Assembly: GCA_013151415.1 (NCBI GenBank)
Contig: JAADII010000144.1
Coordinates: 1-64,000, forward strand
From: Chloroflexota bacterium
GTDB taxonomy: Bacteria > Chloroflexota > Anaerolineae > J102
DNA length: 64,000 bases
Direction: 5' to 3'
Below are positions 22,487 through 31,746 of the stretch, in pieces (the stretch's first letter is position 1; the number at the start of each line of letters is the position of its first letter). Both the position numbers and the translations under genes were made by a program. The notes under the pieces are model-generated. The model made no database searches. It had not been told where the DNA came from and worked only from the letters and a program-made list of their open reading frames with translations.

Positions 22487-24072
22487 AACGCTGGAACGGC
22501 TGGGGGGATGTGCATATCCATTACCCCCTGCCCGATGTTGGCATCGATTATCTCAGGGCGCAGTTGGGGCCGCTGGAAGCGCGGGCCGATGTTAGCATGG
22601 ACGCCATTCTCGCGACCATGCCCGATTCGCGGCTGCCGGACCATCCCCTCATCGATATTGCACCCGAGACGCGCTTGCGCCACGCTCGCGGCCAGAGCCT
22701 GCCCGATTGGGTGGCCCTGAATTACGGACGCATCGAAGCCTTTCCCGATGGCGTCGCTTTTCCAAATGGCGCGGACGATGTGCGCGAACTGCTGGGCTTG
22801 GCCAGGACGCGAGGGATTCGCGTCATTCCTTATGGCGGGGGCACCAGCGTGGTGGGGCACATCAACCCCTTGCCCGGCGCCAGACCCACGCTCACCCTCT
22901 CCATGGAAAAGCTCAACCGGCTGCTCGAACTGGACGAGGTTAGTCGTCTGGCCACGTTCGAGGCCGGGGTGACCGGACCGTCATTGGAAGCGCAGCTCAA
23001 AGCGCACGGATACACGCTGGGCCATTTCCCCCAATCCTTCGAATATTCGACCCTGGGCGGCTGGATAGCGACCCGCTCCAGCGGACAGCAATCGTATTAC
23101 TATGGCCGCATCGAGCAGTTGTTCGCGGGCGGTCGCGTCGAGACCCCGCGCGGCCCTCTCGAACTGCCGCCCTTCCCTGCGTCCGCGACCGGGCCGGATG
23201 TGCGGGAGATGATCTTAGGCTCGGAAGGACGCATGGGGCTCATCACCCGCGCTCAGGTGCGGGTGAGACCCATTCCCAAGGCTGAGGGATTTTATGGGAT
23301 TTTCTTTCCCACCTGGGAGCAAGGCGTGGCCGCGGTGCGCGGCATCGCCCAAAACGGAATTCCGGTTTCCATGCTGCGCCTGAGCAATCCCCAAGAAACC
23401 GAGACCTCCTTGCTCATTTCGGGCAAGTCATGGCTCAAGCTGGCCGACCGGGGTCTGCGGCTCATGGGGCAGGGCGACCAGCGCTGCCTGCTGATTTTCG
23501 GGGTCACCGGCTCGGCCGCACATGTCCGACGCACTCGCGGCGCGGTGAAATCATTTTGTCGCTCCTTTCGCGGCTTTTATGTGGGCGCGATGGTGGGGCG
23601 CACCTGGGAAAAGAACCGTTTTCGCTCGGCCTACCTGCGCAACACGCTTTGGCGGCATGGCGTGGCCGTAGACACATTGGAGACCGCGTTGCCCTGGTCT
23701 CAGGTGGAGGCCGCGGCCCAGGCCATCCCCCGCTCTATTGTGGATGCGGCCGCAGCATTTGGCGAGCGCGTCCTGGTGATGACGCATCTTTCGCACATCT
23801 ATCGCGACGGGGCCAGCATTTACGTCACCTATCTTTTTCGGCGATGCGCAGACCCCGATGAATTGTTGGCGCGCTGGCGAGCCATGAAGGGCGCGGCCAG
23901 TCACGCGATCCAGGCGCATGGCGGCGCGATCAGCCATCAACATGGCGTGGGGACTGATCACGCGGCCTATTTGTTGGCCGAGAAGGGCGAGTTGGGCATG
24001 GCGGCCATCCGCTCCCTGTGCCAGACTTTTGATCCCGACGGCATCATGAATCCGGGCAAGCTCATTCTGTAG
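22483..24072 (+). CDS. Alkyldihydroxyacetonephosphate synthase-like FAD oxidase/transferase
   Basis: 529 residues from ATG 22483 (MKRWNGWGDVHIHYPLP), overlapping the fadR stop. VAO/PCMH-type FAD fold: PP-loop IPYGGGTSVVGHINP, then FEYSTLGGWIATRSSGQQSY and YYGRIEQL, matching the AGPS pattern (FSTVGGWVSTRASGM, YGNIEDL in animals), and the C-terminal ISHQHGVGTDHAAYL with DPDGIMNPGKL. AGPS swaps the acyl group of acyl-DHAP for a fatty alcohol, making the ether bond. One histidine of the animal HHH motif reads Gln (HQH). Placed between FadR and GlpD, it fits ether-lipid formation from DHAP; D-lactate/glycolate-type oxidases are the alternative. Confidence 0.78.
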   Translation: MKRWNGWGDVHIHYPLPDVGIDYLRAQLGPLEARADVSMDAILATMPDSRLPDHPLIDIAPETRLRHARGQSLPDWVALNYGRIEAFPDGVAFPNGADDVRELLGLARTRGIRVIPYGGGTSVVGHINPLPGARPTLTLSMEKLNRLLELDEVSRLATFEAGVTGPSLEAQLKAHGYTLGHFPQSFEYSTLGGWIATRSSGQQSYYYGRIEQLFAGGRVETPRGPLELPPFPASATGPDVREMILGSEGRMGLITRAQVRVRPIPKAEGFYGIFFPTWEQGVAAVRGIAQNGIPVSMLRLSNPQETETSLLISGKSWLKLADRGLRLMGQGDQRCLLIFGVTGSAAHVRRTRGAVKSFCRSFRGFYVGAMVGRTWEKNRFRSAYLRNTLWRHGVAVDTLETALPWSQVEAAAQAIPRSIVDAAAAFGERVLVMTHLSHIYRDGASIYVTYLFRRCADPDELLARWRAMKGAASHAIQAHGGAISHQHGVGTDHAAYLLAEKGELGMAAIRSLCQTFDPDGIMNPGKLIL

Positions 24073-24090
24073 AACAGGGAAAACACGGCC

Positions 24091-25680
24091 ATGTGGACTC
24101 AAGGGTGGCGAGATCGCGTTTGGGGTGAATTGGACCGCCTCTGGGATGTGATCATCATCGGCGGGGGCGTCACTGGCGCGGGCGTGCTGCGTCAGGCCGC
24201 GGAAAATGGCTTGCGCGCATTGTTGGTGGAGGCCGATGACTTTGCTTCGGGCGCGTCCAGCCGGTCGTCGAAGCTGGTGCATGGCGGGTTGCGCTATCTC
24301 AAAACAGCGCAGATCAAACTAACTTTCGAATCGGTGCGCGAACGCGAATATCTGCTTCAGCATGGACGCGGGTTGGTGCATCCCCTGGCATTTCTCTATG
24401 TGCATCGGCGGAACGACCCCTTGCCCGGCTGGGTTTTCGGGCTGGCGCTGTGCGTCTACGATATCATGGCTCGGCGCTGGAGGCATGGCTCGCTCAGCGC
24501 CCACGCGGTGCGTGAACGTTGCCCCCTGTTGACAGCGCCTGATCTGAAGGGCGGTTATTGCTATTTCGACGCCAAAACCGACGATGCGAGGCTGGTGTTG
24601 CGCCTGCTGCGCGAAGCGGTGGCTGATGGCGCGCTGGCACTCAATCACGCGCGAGTGGTTGGATTGTTGCGAACCCAAAAAGGCCGCGTGCGAGGCGTGG
24701 CGTTGCGAGACGTTTCGGGCGACGCCGAGCGCACCGCGGAGGTGAGGGCGAAGGTGGTGATCAATGCCACAGGCGCGTGGGTGGATGAATTACGCGGCCG
24801 AATCGAACGCCCTCCCCGCATGAGACCGCTGCGCGGCAGTCATCTCATTTTCCCTTATGAACGGTTGCCCATCCCTTGCGCTGTCGGCTTTCTCCATCCT
24901 AAAGATGGTCGTCCGGTTTTCGCGCTGCCGTGGGAGGGCGCGACCCTTTTCGGCACCACAGACGTGGATCACCGCACAGAACTGAACACCGACCCGGCCA
25001 TCAGCGAGGCTGAATACGAATATTTGCTCACGGCCTTGCAGCAGATTTTTCCCGGTCAGGCGCTGAGCGCCGACGATGTGCTGGCCACTTTCGCGGGCCT
25101 GCGGCCGGTGGTGAATACGGGCAAGGCCGATCCCTCGAAAGAGTCTCGCGAGCATGTGGTCTGGGATGAAGATGATATGATCACGGTGTCGGGCGGCAAG
25201 CTGACCACCTTTCGTCTCATGGCCTGGGACGCGCTCAAAAAGGCCGCCAAACACCTGGGCGCGGTGCATTTCGACCATCGCACGCCGGTGCTCGAGCCTC
25301 TTCCCGAGCAGGCGCTCTCACTTTTGGAAGAGGAGGCGCTCACTCCGCAGCAACGGTTGCGACTGCTCGCGCACTACGGGCCGCGAGTGGTGCCGGCCTT
25401 GCTAAGCGCCGGCCCCGCCGAGCTGGAGACCATTCCCGGAACGCCCTATGTGTGGGGCGAGTTGCGGCTGGCCGCGCGTTACGAAGGCGTGGTTCATCTG
25501 GACGATCTGCTTTTGCGTCGCCTGCGCCTGGGGCTGCTGCTCCCAAATGGCGGGATCGACCGGCTCGATCGCGTTCGCGACATCGTGCAATGGGAGTTGG
25601 GATGGGATGACGCCCGGTGGGAGCAAGAAATCGCGGATTACGCGCGGTTGTGGCGGTCGGCGTATCGCGCTCGTCTCTAG
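24091..25680 (+). CDS. glpD: Glycerol-3-phosphate dehydrogenase (FAD), GlpD-like
   Basis: 529 residues. FAD-binding DVIIIGGGVTGAGVLRQAAE near residue 20, SGASSRSSKLVHGGLRYL (GlpD hallmark), LTAPDLKGGYCYFDAKTDDA, VINATGAWVDEL, and the later VSGGKLTTFRLMA. It oxidises sn-glycerol-3-phosphate to DHAP, passing electrons to quinone at the membrane surface. ATG 24091, 18 bases after the AGPS-like gene, so same operon. In this setting it would supply DHAP for acyl-DHAP/alkyl-DHAP synthesis, or recover glycerophosphate under FadR control. C-terminal part (after 390) is the usual helical cap domain. Confidence 0.9.
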   Translation: MWTQGWRDRVWGELDRLWDVIIIGGGVTGAGVLRQAAENGLRALLVEADDFASGASSRSSKLVHGGLRYLKTAQIKLTFESVREREYLLQHGRGLVHPLAFLYVHRRNDPLPGWVFGLALCVYDIMARRWRHGSLSAHAVRERCPLLTAPDLKGGYCYFDAKTDDARLVLRLLREAVADGALALNHARVVGLLRTQKGRVRGVALRDVSGDAERTAEVRAKVVINATGAWVDELRGRIERPPRMRPLRGSHLIFPYERLPIPCAVGFLHPKDGRPVFALPWEGATLFGTTDVDHRTELNTDPAISEAEYEYLLTALQQIFPGQALSADDVLATFAGLRPVVNTGKADPSKESREHVVWDEDDMITVSGGKLTTFRLMAWDALKKAAKHLGAVHFDHRTPVLEPLPEQALSLLEEEALTPQQRLRLLAHYGPRVVPALLSAGPAELETIPGTPYVWGELRLAARYEGVVHLDDLLLRRLRLGLLLPNGGIDRLDRVRDIVQWELGWDDARWEQEIADYARLWRSAYRARL

Positions 25681-25723
25681 CCGCCTGAATGTAGCGCGTT
25701 CGCCCGCAGATAAGCCATATCTT

Positions 25724-27013
25724 CTACATGTGATGTCGGTTTTCTGCAAAGCGTCGGGTGAGAAGCCTGACCGCGCGCTCAACGCCGTTTTCGGCGCGAA
25801 TGAGCCGCCCCAATGATTCGGCTCGCTCTCGCATCGCTTTATCGCGAACCGCGACCTCGATGGCTTTGGCAAGCGATTTCGCGGTCAGTTTCTTGCGGGG
25901 AATAGGCGAGGGACCCACGCCCAATTGCTTCACCCGCCATCCCCAAAACGGCTGATCGCCGAAGAAAGGAATGATGATGGACGGCGCGCCGGCCCGCAAA
26001 CCGGCCGCCGTCGTTCCGGCCCCGCCATGGTGAACCACAGCCCTCATTTGCGGAAAGAGCCAATCGTGGGGAGCCGATTCTATTTTGATTACGTGGTCTG
26101 GCAAATCACTCTGACGAAGCCCGCCCCATCCTGTAAGAAGCACGCCGCGTTGTTTTGTCGCATCCAACGCATTCAAGACGATTTCGGCCATCTCTTCCGG
26201 CGCGTGGTGAACCATGCTGCCAAAGCCCACATAAATGGGCGGCGGACCCGATTGCAAAAAATCCACCAAAGCCGGCGGAGGACGCCAGTCCTCGCTTCTG
26301 TTCAGAAACCAATATCCCGTAATGTGGACATTGTCGCCCCAATCCGATGGTTTTGGGAGAACATGGCGACTAAATCCGTAGAAAAAAGGATGGCCGCGCG
26401 CGCTCCATTCTGGAAAAGGGTTGGTTTTGTAAGGGGGTAGCTCCAGAGCCTGCTCTCGCCAACGATTGATGATCGGTCGGATCAGACGCCAGAAAACCCG
26501 ATCTTCCAGATGATATGTCGAACGGTTGTAAAGCCCCTCTAGAACGGGGATGGACACAGGGAGCGGCGCTGCAGCGGCGCTGGGATAGGCGCGCGTGGCA
26601 TGCACATGCTGGAGATACATCGGATATGCCGGGATGTCCAGCTTTTCGGCGATAGAGGCCGCAGGCAAAGCCGTAAGAAGGTGAAACAAGATGATCTCTG
26701 CATCCTGGCAAGCTTGCCAGTAATCATTGAAAACCTGAGCCAGGATGGGCTCCGCCACGGCCAGGGTGTGCCGGAGCATGGCCATTGGGTTTGCGCGGCT
26801 TTTCAATAGTTTTTGTCCGGCGTCGCCGGCAAGGATCTCGCGGGGGTTGCCCTCCACCGGGGAAAATCCCAGTCCATACTCATCAAGCAGCGGCTTGAAA
26901 TCGCGATGCGTCGCGATGCGAACCGCATGTCCCATGGAGCGAAGACCAATCCCCAAGGCGATGTAAGGCTGAACATCGCCGCGAGAGCCCGCGGTTAATA
27001 TGGTGATTTTCAT
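25724..27013 (-). CDS. GT1 glycosyltransferase, sterol-3-beta-glucosyltransferase-like
   Basis: 429 residues. N-terminal ITILTAGSRGDVQPYIALG and ATHRDFKPLLDEYGL are the hallmarks of the Atg26/UGT80-type sterol and polyketide glucosyltransferases; the C-terminal donor domain has PPIYVGFGSMVHHAPEEM, VVHHGGAGTTAAGLRAGAP and IIPFFGDQPFWGWRVKQLG. It moves a hexose from a UDP-sugar to a hydrophobic acceptor in the cytoplasm. It lies 25 bases after the KstD-like gene on the same strand, so the acceptor may be a steroid or other terpenoid (inference). ATG 27013 (MKITILTAGSRGD). Confidence 0.85.
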   Translation of the reverse strand: MKITILTAGSRGDVQPYIALGIGLRSMGHAVRIATHRDFKPLLDEYGLGFSPVEGNPREILAGDAGQKLLKSRANPMAMLRHTLAVAEPILAQVFNDYWQACQDAEIILFHLLTALPAASIAEKLDIPAYPMYLQHVHATRAYPSAAAAPLPVSIPVLEGLYNRSTYHLEDRVFWRLIRPIINRWREQALELPPYKTNPFPEWSARGHPFFYGFSRHVLPKPSDWGDNVHITGYWFLNRSEDWRPPPALVDFLQSGPPPIYVGFGSMVHHAPEEMAEIVLNALDATKQRGVLLTGWGGLRQSDLPDHVIKIESAPHDWLFPQMRAVVHHGGAGTTAAGLRAGAPSIIIPFFGDQPFWGWRVKQLGVGPSPIPRKKLTAKSLAKAIEVAVRDKAMRERAESLGRLIRAENGVERAVRLLTRRFAENRHHM

Positions 27014-27038
27014 GGGTTTGCTCCAATTAGGGTTTCAC

Positions 27039-28709
27039 TTAACTTCCGGCTGCATGCCGCGCAGCCAGATAACCAAAGGTCATGGCCGGGCCGATGGTCG
27101 CGCCCGCGCCTGGATAGCTGGCGCCCATAACCGAAGCCATGCTGTTGCCGGTGGCGTAGAGTCCGGGAATGGGCGTCCCATCCTTGCGCAATACGCGCGC
27201 CCACTCGTCGGTGACCAATCCGCCCTTGGTCCCCAGGTCGCCCGGCCACATGCGCACAGCATAATATGGGGGTCTGGTCAGGGGCGCCAGGTTGGGGTTG
27301 GGCTTGACGGTGGGATCGCCGTAATAGCGGTCGTAGGCGCTCTCCCCGCGCCGAAAGTCTTGATCCACGCCCGCGCGAGCGAATTCGTTGAAGCGGCTCA
27401 CCGTCTCCACCAGGTTGGCTGCATCCACGCCCATGAGCCGGGCCAATGCTTTCAGGTTGTCGGCCTTGACAATATACCCATTTTCCAGGTGGCGCTTGGG
27501 TATGGGTTGCATGGGAAAGAACAGCCCGAAGATATATTTGTTGCGATACCGCTGGTCGAAAATGAACCAGGCCGGAATGTGGGGCGTTTCCGGGCTATGA
27601 TTGGCGTACATGGCGTGGACGACATCGATGTAAGGCGCAGATTCATTGACAAAACGACGGCCAAGGCCGTTGACCATGAGCGCGCCCGGATACGCTCGCT
27701 CGGCCACGTGGAAGAAAGGCGCTTCGTCCGGCGGTTTGGAGCTTGGCCCCCACCAGGCCTCCTCCATAAGGTCTACGGCCGCGCCGGCTTTCATGCCCGC
27801 GCGAATGGCGTCGCCTGTGTTCCCAGGGCTCGCGACGCTCCAGTCGGTGGATGTGGGCTTGGGCAAATATTGTTGGCGCATGGCCAGATTATGCGGAAAG
27901 CCGCCCGCAGCCAGCAACACGCCTCGGCCAGCCCGAATGCGAAGCGGGCGCGCCTCTCGCTCGACCCGCGCGCCCACGACGCGATCTTCTTCGATGATCA
28001 GCTCCTGCAATGCCGCATCCAGCCACAGGGGGATGTCCGCTTGCATCATGGCGTAGCGCAATCTTGCACTGAGCGCCTGCCCCATGGTGAGCTCGCGCAC
28101 GCCGGATAGGCGATGTTTCAACCAGCGCAGCCCGACCCGCAAAGCCCTCTTTTTCCCTTCCCAAGTGGACATGAACATGCCGATCTGGCGATAATCTGCG
28201 GCCGTGAACGCCAGACCCGCGGGCGCTTCGGCCATGGGTTTGCGCAAACGCGCCAGTTCCGGCCCTAGTTTGCGGCCATCGAAAGGAACCGGCTCCAGTG
28301 TGCGTCCCGCGACCAGCCCGCCGGGCCGCTCGGGATAATAATCGGCATAGCCGGGCACGCGCTGGAAGCGAACGCAGGTGTGATCCCGCAGCCATGCCAC
28401 CATCTGGGGCGCGTGGACCAAATACGCGTCTTGGAGCGATTGGGGCGAGCGGTCGCCCACGGTGTGTCGCATGTATAGCCGCGCTTGTTCCAGAGAATCC
28501 TCGATCCCGTCCTGGGCCAGCAGATAGTTGTTGGGAACCCAGATCGCGCCGCCCGAACGGGCTGTGGACCCGCCGAAAAAGCTCGTCTTTTCAATGACCA
28601 GCACATCCATGCCCGCCTCTTTGGCCATCAGGGCCGCGGTCATCCCCCCACCGCCCGATCCGACCACCAGGAAGTCCACGGTTTTGTTCCAAACACTCGC
28701 CGCGTTCAT
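27039..28709 (-). CDS. 3-ketosteroid-delta1-dehydrogenase-like FAD flavoprotein
   Basis: 556 residues. FAD-binding LVVGSGGGGMTAALMAKEAGM, EKTSFFGGSTARSGGAIWVP, and a C-terminal GNSMASVMGASYPGAGATIG plus PAMTFGYLAARHAA, the KstD signature. KstD adds a C1-C2 double bond to 3-ketosteroids; relatives act on other cyclic ketones and are often named FAD-binding dehydrogenase or fumarate-reductase-like. The ATG 28709 overlaps the stop of the deazaflavin oxidoreductase upstream (ATGA), so the two are translationally coupled. The catalytic tyrosine set cannot be checked without alignment. Substrate is not proven steroid. Confidence 0.75.
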   Translation of the reverse strand: MNAASVWNKTVDFLVVGSGGGGMTAALMAKEAGMDVLVIEKTSFFGGSTARSGGAIWVPNNYLLAQDGIEDSLEQARLYMRHTVGDRSPQSLQDAYLVHAPQMVAWLRDHTCVRFQRVPGYADYYPERPGGLVAGRTLEPVPFDGRKLGPELARLRKPMAEAPAGLAFTAADYRQIGMFMSTWEGKKRALRVGLRWLKHRLSGVRELTMGQALSARLRYAMMQADIPLWLDAALQELIIEEDRVVGARVEREARPLRIRAGRGVLLAAGGFPHNLAMRQQYLPKPTSTDWSVASPGNTGDAIRAGMKAGAAVDLMEEAWWGPSSKPPDEAPFFHVAERAYPGALMVNGLGRRFVNESAPYIDVVHAMYANHSPETPHIPAWFIFDQRYRNKYIFGLFFPMQPIPKRHLENGYIVKADNLKALARLMGVDAANLVETVSRFNEFARAGVDQDFRRGESAYDRYYGDPTVKPNPNLAPLTRPPYYAVRMWPGDLGTKGGLVTDEWARVLRKDGTPIPGLYATGNSMASVMGASYPGAGATIGPAMTFGYLAARHAAGS

Positions 28710-29176
28710 GAGTCCAGCGGCTCCAACACCACGACTTTGAAGGTGCGAACGCTGCGCTCCTCCATCATTTGCCAGGCGGGAAACATGTCGATCAAATGGG
28801 GCCAGAGTTCGGCTTTTTCCTCGTCTGTTGCGACATGGGCCTGCATATTGCGCCGTTCACCCTGCACCTCGATGGTCACCTGAGGATTGGCCTTGAGGTT
28901 CAGTAGCCAGGCCGGATCGCTGGATGTGCCGGCATTGGACGCCACCAGAATGTATTTCCCCTCCCGCTCGAGATAGAAAAGCGGTTTGGTGCGGGGCTTG
29001 CCCGATTTGCGACCGATGGTGGTGAGCAGGAGAACGGGCGCGCCCAGAAAGGTGTTGCCCCAACGACCCCTGCTGAGCTTTAGCGCCCAAATATTGCCAA
29101 GGGTGATCAGTTTGCGCAGGAATTTCAACAGCGCTTCATGCCAAATGGTGAATTGATTCGTCGCACTTTGAGACAT
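28706..29176 (-). CDS. Deazaflavin (F420)-dependent nitroreductase-family protein
   Basis: 156 residues of the Ddn/PNPOx-like split-barrel: APVLLLTTIGRKSGKPRTKP, LFYLEREGKYILVASNAGTS, DPAWLLNLKANPQVTIEVQG, and a hydrophobic basic N-terminus that may sit on the membrane (LLKFLRKLITLGNIWALKL). Family members use reduced F420 (or FMN/heme) to reduce quinones or enones; in actinobacteria they often lie next to KstD-type enzymes. ATG 29176 start; first gene of the minus-strand trio. No F420 biosynthesis gene is in the window. Confidence 0.8.
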   Translation of the reverse strand: MSQSATNQFTIWHEALLKFLRKLITLGNIWALKLSRGRWGNTFLGAPVLLLTTIGRKSGKPRTKPLFYLEREGKYILVASNAGTSSDPAWLLNLKANPQVTIEVQGERRNMQAHVATDEEKAELWPHLIDMFPAWQMMEERSVRTFKVVVLEPLDS

Positions 29177-29263
29177 GGGTGTCGCTTCTCCTATGGCATG
29201 ATTCGTGACAACAAGGAGGTTCTTCCAGGTCTCGTTAGTATAGCACCCCTGTCAAGAACGAAA

Positions 29264-29295
29264 AAGAACCCCCGAAACGTTTCGGGGGTTCTTTA
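29264..29295 (-). terminator. Rho-independent terminator of the FNR-FNR gene
   Basis: A perfect 32-bp palindrome (AAAGAACCCCCGAAA-CG-TTTCGGGGGTTCTTT), 22 bases after the stop of the minus-strand reductase gene, followed on that strand by TTTTTCGTT. It can work in both directions. Confidence 0.85.
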
Positions 29296-29316
29296 CAAAG
29301 CAAAAAAGGGGGCCGC

Positions 29317-31713
29317 TTACAGCCGCATTTGCGAGCTGTGCGGAGGCGTGATCTTCTCCTCGGGGTTCAGATCATGACAGGCGTGATTCACGGCCAAGGC
29401 GGCCTGGCCCAACCCGGTGGCGATGAGCTTGAGGTTGGCGCTGCCCTCCTGCAAGGCCACATCGCCGATGGCGTACACGCCCTCGCGGCTGGCGCGCATG
29501 AAACCATCCACCTTGATGTAGTTCTTTTCCATGTCCAGGCCCAGGTCGCGCACGAAACGTTTGTCGGCTCGGAAGCCCAGGGCCAGCAGCACCGCGTCCA
29601 CGTCCAGCTCGGTTTCCTCGCCCGTGCGATTGTCGAAGATCACGGCCGATTCCACCTGACGTTTGCCTTTCACCTCCTTTAGTTCGTGGAACAGGCGCAC
29701 ATCCACATCGCTGGCCTGCAACTCGGCCACATTGGCCGGCGCGGCGCGGAATTCGTCGCGTCGGTGGATGAGCGTGACCTGATCGGCCCAATCCTTGAGA
29801 TTGAGCGCCCACAACACCGCGGTGTCGCCGCCGCCCACCACCAGGACCTTCTTTCCGCGCAGTTTGGCCCGCTCGCGCAAGGCGTAATACACGCCTTTGC
29901 CCTCCAGCCGTCGCACCGAGGGGTTGTCCAGTTTCTTGGGCGTGATCGCGCCAATGCCTGCGGCGATGATCAACCGGCGGCCGCGGTGCGTCTCGCCTTT
30001 GTTGTCCTTGACTTCGAACACGCCGTCGCTAACATGCACGGATTCTGCGCGGCGGTTGGTTACGATCTCCACATCCGGTTTGAAGCGTTCGGCCTGCGAG
30101 CGCAAGGCGTTGGCGAATTCGGCCGCGCCCACCTTCAAAAAGCCGGGCGCGTCGTAGATGGTCAGCTCGGGATAGAGCGTGGACAGTTGGCCGCCCACCA
30201 CAGGCAGCGCCTCGATCACGCGGGTTTTCATCTTGCGCAAACCCGCATAGAACGCAGCATACAAACCGGCCGGCCCGCCGCCAATGATGAGAATGTCCTT
30301 GGTTAGCGCTTCGATGGCCTTGTGCAAAGCCTCGAACATGGCTTTCACTGATGTGAACTTGACGCGCGGCCGCCCTAGCGCCTTGCCCGCCTTCACCTCG
30401 GCCGCGTCGATCAGCTTCCAATCTTGCCATGAGACGTATTTGATCCCGCGTGCGTCAAGCAGCTCGACAATGGCCTCGGGATCGGCCTTTTCATCGTCCG
30501 CGGGCGTGATGGCGGGAACGTCTTCCAACATAAGGCGAACTGTGGCCACTGCATCGGGCTTGTTGGTGCCGATGACGCCCGTTGGACCGCGCTTGGCCCA
30601 GCCCACCACATATTCGCGGGGAACCACCTCGCCCGTCTCATACACGGTCACGCGGCCATCCTCGTTGGAAATGATGCCCCAACGTTCGTGGAATGGCACG
30701 CCTGGCAAAGGCTGACCGCGATAACCGATGGAGCGCATGATCATGCCCACATCGAGATATTCGTATTCGCCAGTGCCGTGCGAGGCCAGATAGCCGGTCT
30801 CGGTCGCTCGCAGTTCATTTCGCTCCAGGCGCACCCGCACGACTTTGCCCTCCTCATCGCCGTAAATCTCGACGGGAGAGCGCAAAAACAGGAAGTGAAT
30901 GCGCTTGGGACGACCCGACGGCCCCAGCTCGGCATAGTGCCGCATGATTTCCAGGTTGGTCTGGGCCTCGCGGTTGTCTGCAATCGCGGCTGCGCTGAGC
31001 GGGTCTAGCTCCAACTCTTTGGGGTCGATGATCACATCGGTGACCTCCAGCTCGGCCAGCTCGCGCAGTTCGGGATTGGTGAATTTCACCTGCGCGGGGC
31101 CGCGGCGGGCGATGATGTAAATATCCTTGATGTTGCTGTTGCGCAGCGCCTTCAGCGCGTAGTCCGCGATGTCGGTCTTCTCTAGCTCGGCCGGCGAAAG
31201 CGCCATGATGCGCGCCACATCCATGGCCACATTGCCCACGCCGATGACGGCCACGCTCTCGATGGAAAGATCGAATGTGAGGTCCGCGTAATCGGGATGA
31301 CCATTGTACCAGGCCACGAAATGCGTGGCGGGATGGCTGCGCTCCAGGTCTTCACCGGGAATATTGAGGCGACGATCGGTCTGCGCGCCCACTGCATAGA
31401 TCACCTGGTCGTAATATGCTAGCACGTCGTCGTGGGTGATGTCTTCGCCAAAAGTGACGTTGCCGAAAAAGCGAAAACGAGGGTCCTCGGCGATGCGGTC
31501 ATAGAGTTTGGTGACCGACTTGATTTTTTGATGATCGGGCGCGACGCCATATCGGACCAGGCCATAAGGCGCGGGGAGATGGTCGAATATATCGACCGAA
31601 ACCTGATAATCGCTTTGGCTGAGCAACGCCTGGGCTGCATAAAAGCCCGACGGGCCCGCGCCGATAATGGCGACGCGCAACGGGCGTTCTTCGGTGCCTA
31701 TTTTGCTCGTCAT
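29317..31713 (-). CDS. Two-headed ferredoxin-NADP reductase: FprA-type domain fused to YumC-type domain
   Basis: 798 residues in one frame. Domain 1 (1 to about 455) is adrenodoxin-reductase/FprA-like: VAIIGAGPSGFYAAQALL, PYGLVRYGVAPDHQKIK, NADP motif VAVIGVGNVAMDVARI, and IIARRGPAQVKFTNPELREL. Domain 2 (about 467-798) is like the thioredoxin-reductase-fold FNR of Bacillus/green sulfur bacteria: ILIIGGGPAGLYAAFYAG, VVGGQLSTLYPELTIYD, VLVVGGGDTAVLWAL, GVYAIGDVALQEGSANLKL; it lacks the CxxC of thioredoxin reductase. Each half is full length with its own FAD and NADP site. AGGAGG lies nine bases upstream of ATG 31713. Likely moves electrons between NADPH and ferredoxins; two different ferredoxin partners are conceivable (inference). 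Confidence 0.9.
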   Translation of the reverse strand: MTSKIGTEERPLRVAIIGAGPSGFYAAQALLSQSDYQVSVDIFDHLPAPYGLVRYGVAPDHQKIKSVTKLYDRIAEDPRFRFFGNVTFGEDITHDDVLAYYDQVIYAVGAQTDRRLNIPGEDLERSHPATHFVAWYNGHPDYADLTFDLSIESVAVIGVGNVAMDVARIMALSPAELEKTDIADYALKALRNSNIKDIYIIARRGPAQVKFTNPELRELAELEVTDVIIDPKELELDPLSAAAIADNREAQTNLEIMRHYAELGPSGRPKRIHFLFLRSPVEIYGDEEGKVVRVRLERNELRATETGYLASHGTGEYEYLDVGMIMRSIGYRGQPLPGVPFHERWGIISNEDGRVTVYETGEVVPREYVVGWAKRGPTGVIGTNKPDAVATVRLMLEDVPAITPADDEKADPEAIVELLDARGIKYVSWQDWKLIDAAEVKAGKALGRPRVKFTSVKAMFEALHKAIEALTKDILIIGGGPAGLYAAFYAGLRKMKTRVIEALPVVGGQLSTLYPELTIYDAPGFLKVGAAEFANALRSQAERFKPDVEIVTNRRAESVHVSDGVFEVKDNKGETHRGRRLIIAAGIGAITPKKLDNPSVRRLEGKGVYYALRERAKLRGKKVLVVGGGDTAVLWALNLKDWADQVTLIHRRDEFRAAPANVAELQASDVDVRLFHELKEVKGKRQVESAVIFDNRTGEETELDVDAVLLALGFRADKRFVRDLGLDMEKNYIKVDGFMRASREGVYAIGDVALQEGSANLKLIATGLGQAALAVNHACHDLNPEEKITPPHSSQMRL

Positions 31714-31746
31714 CGTTGGTTGCCTCCTGGGGGGACAGTAAGGTAA

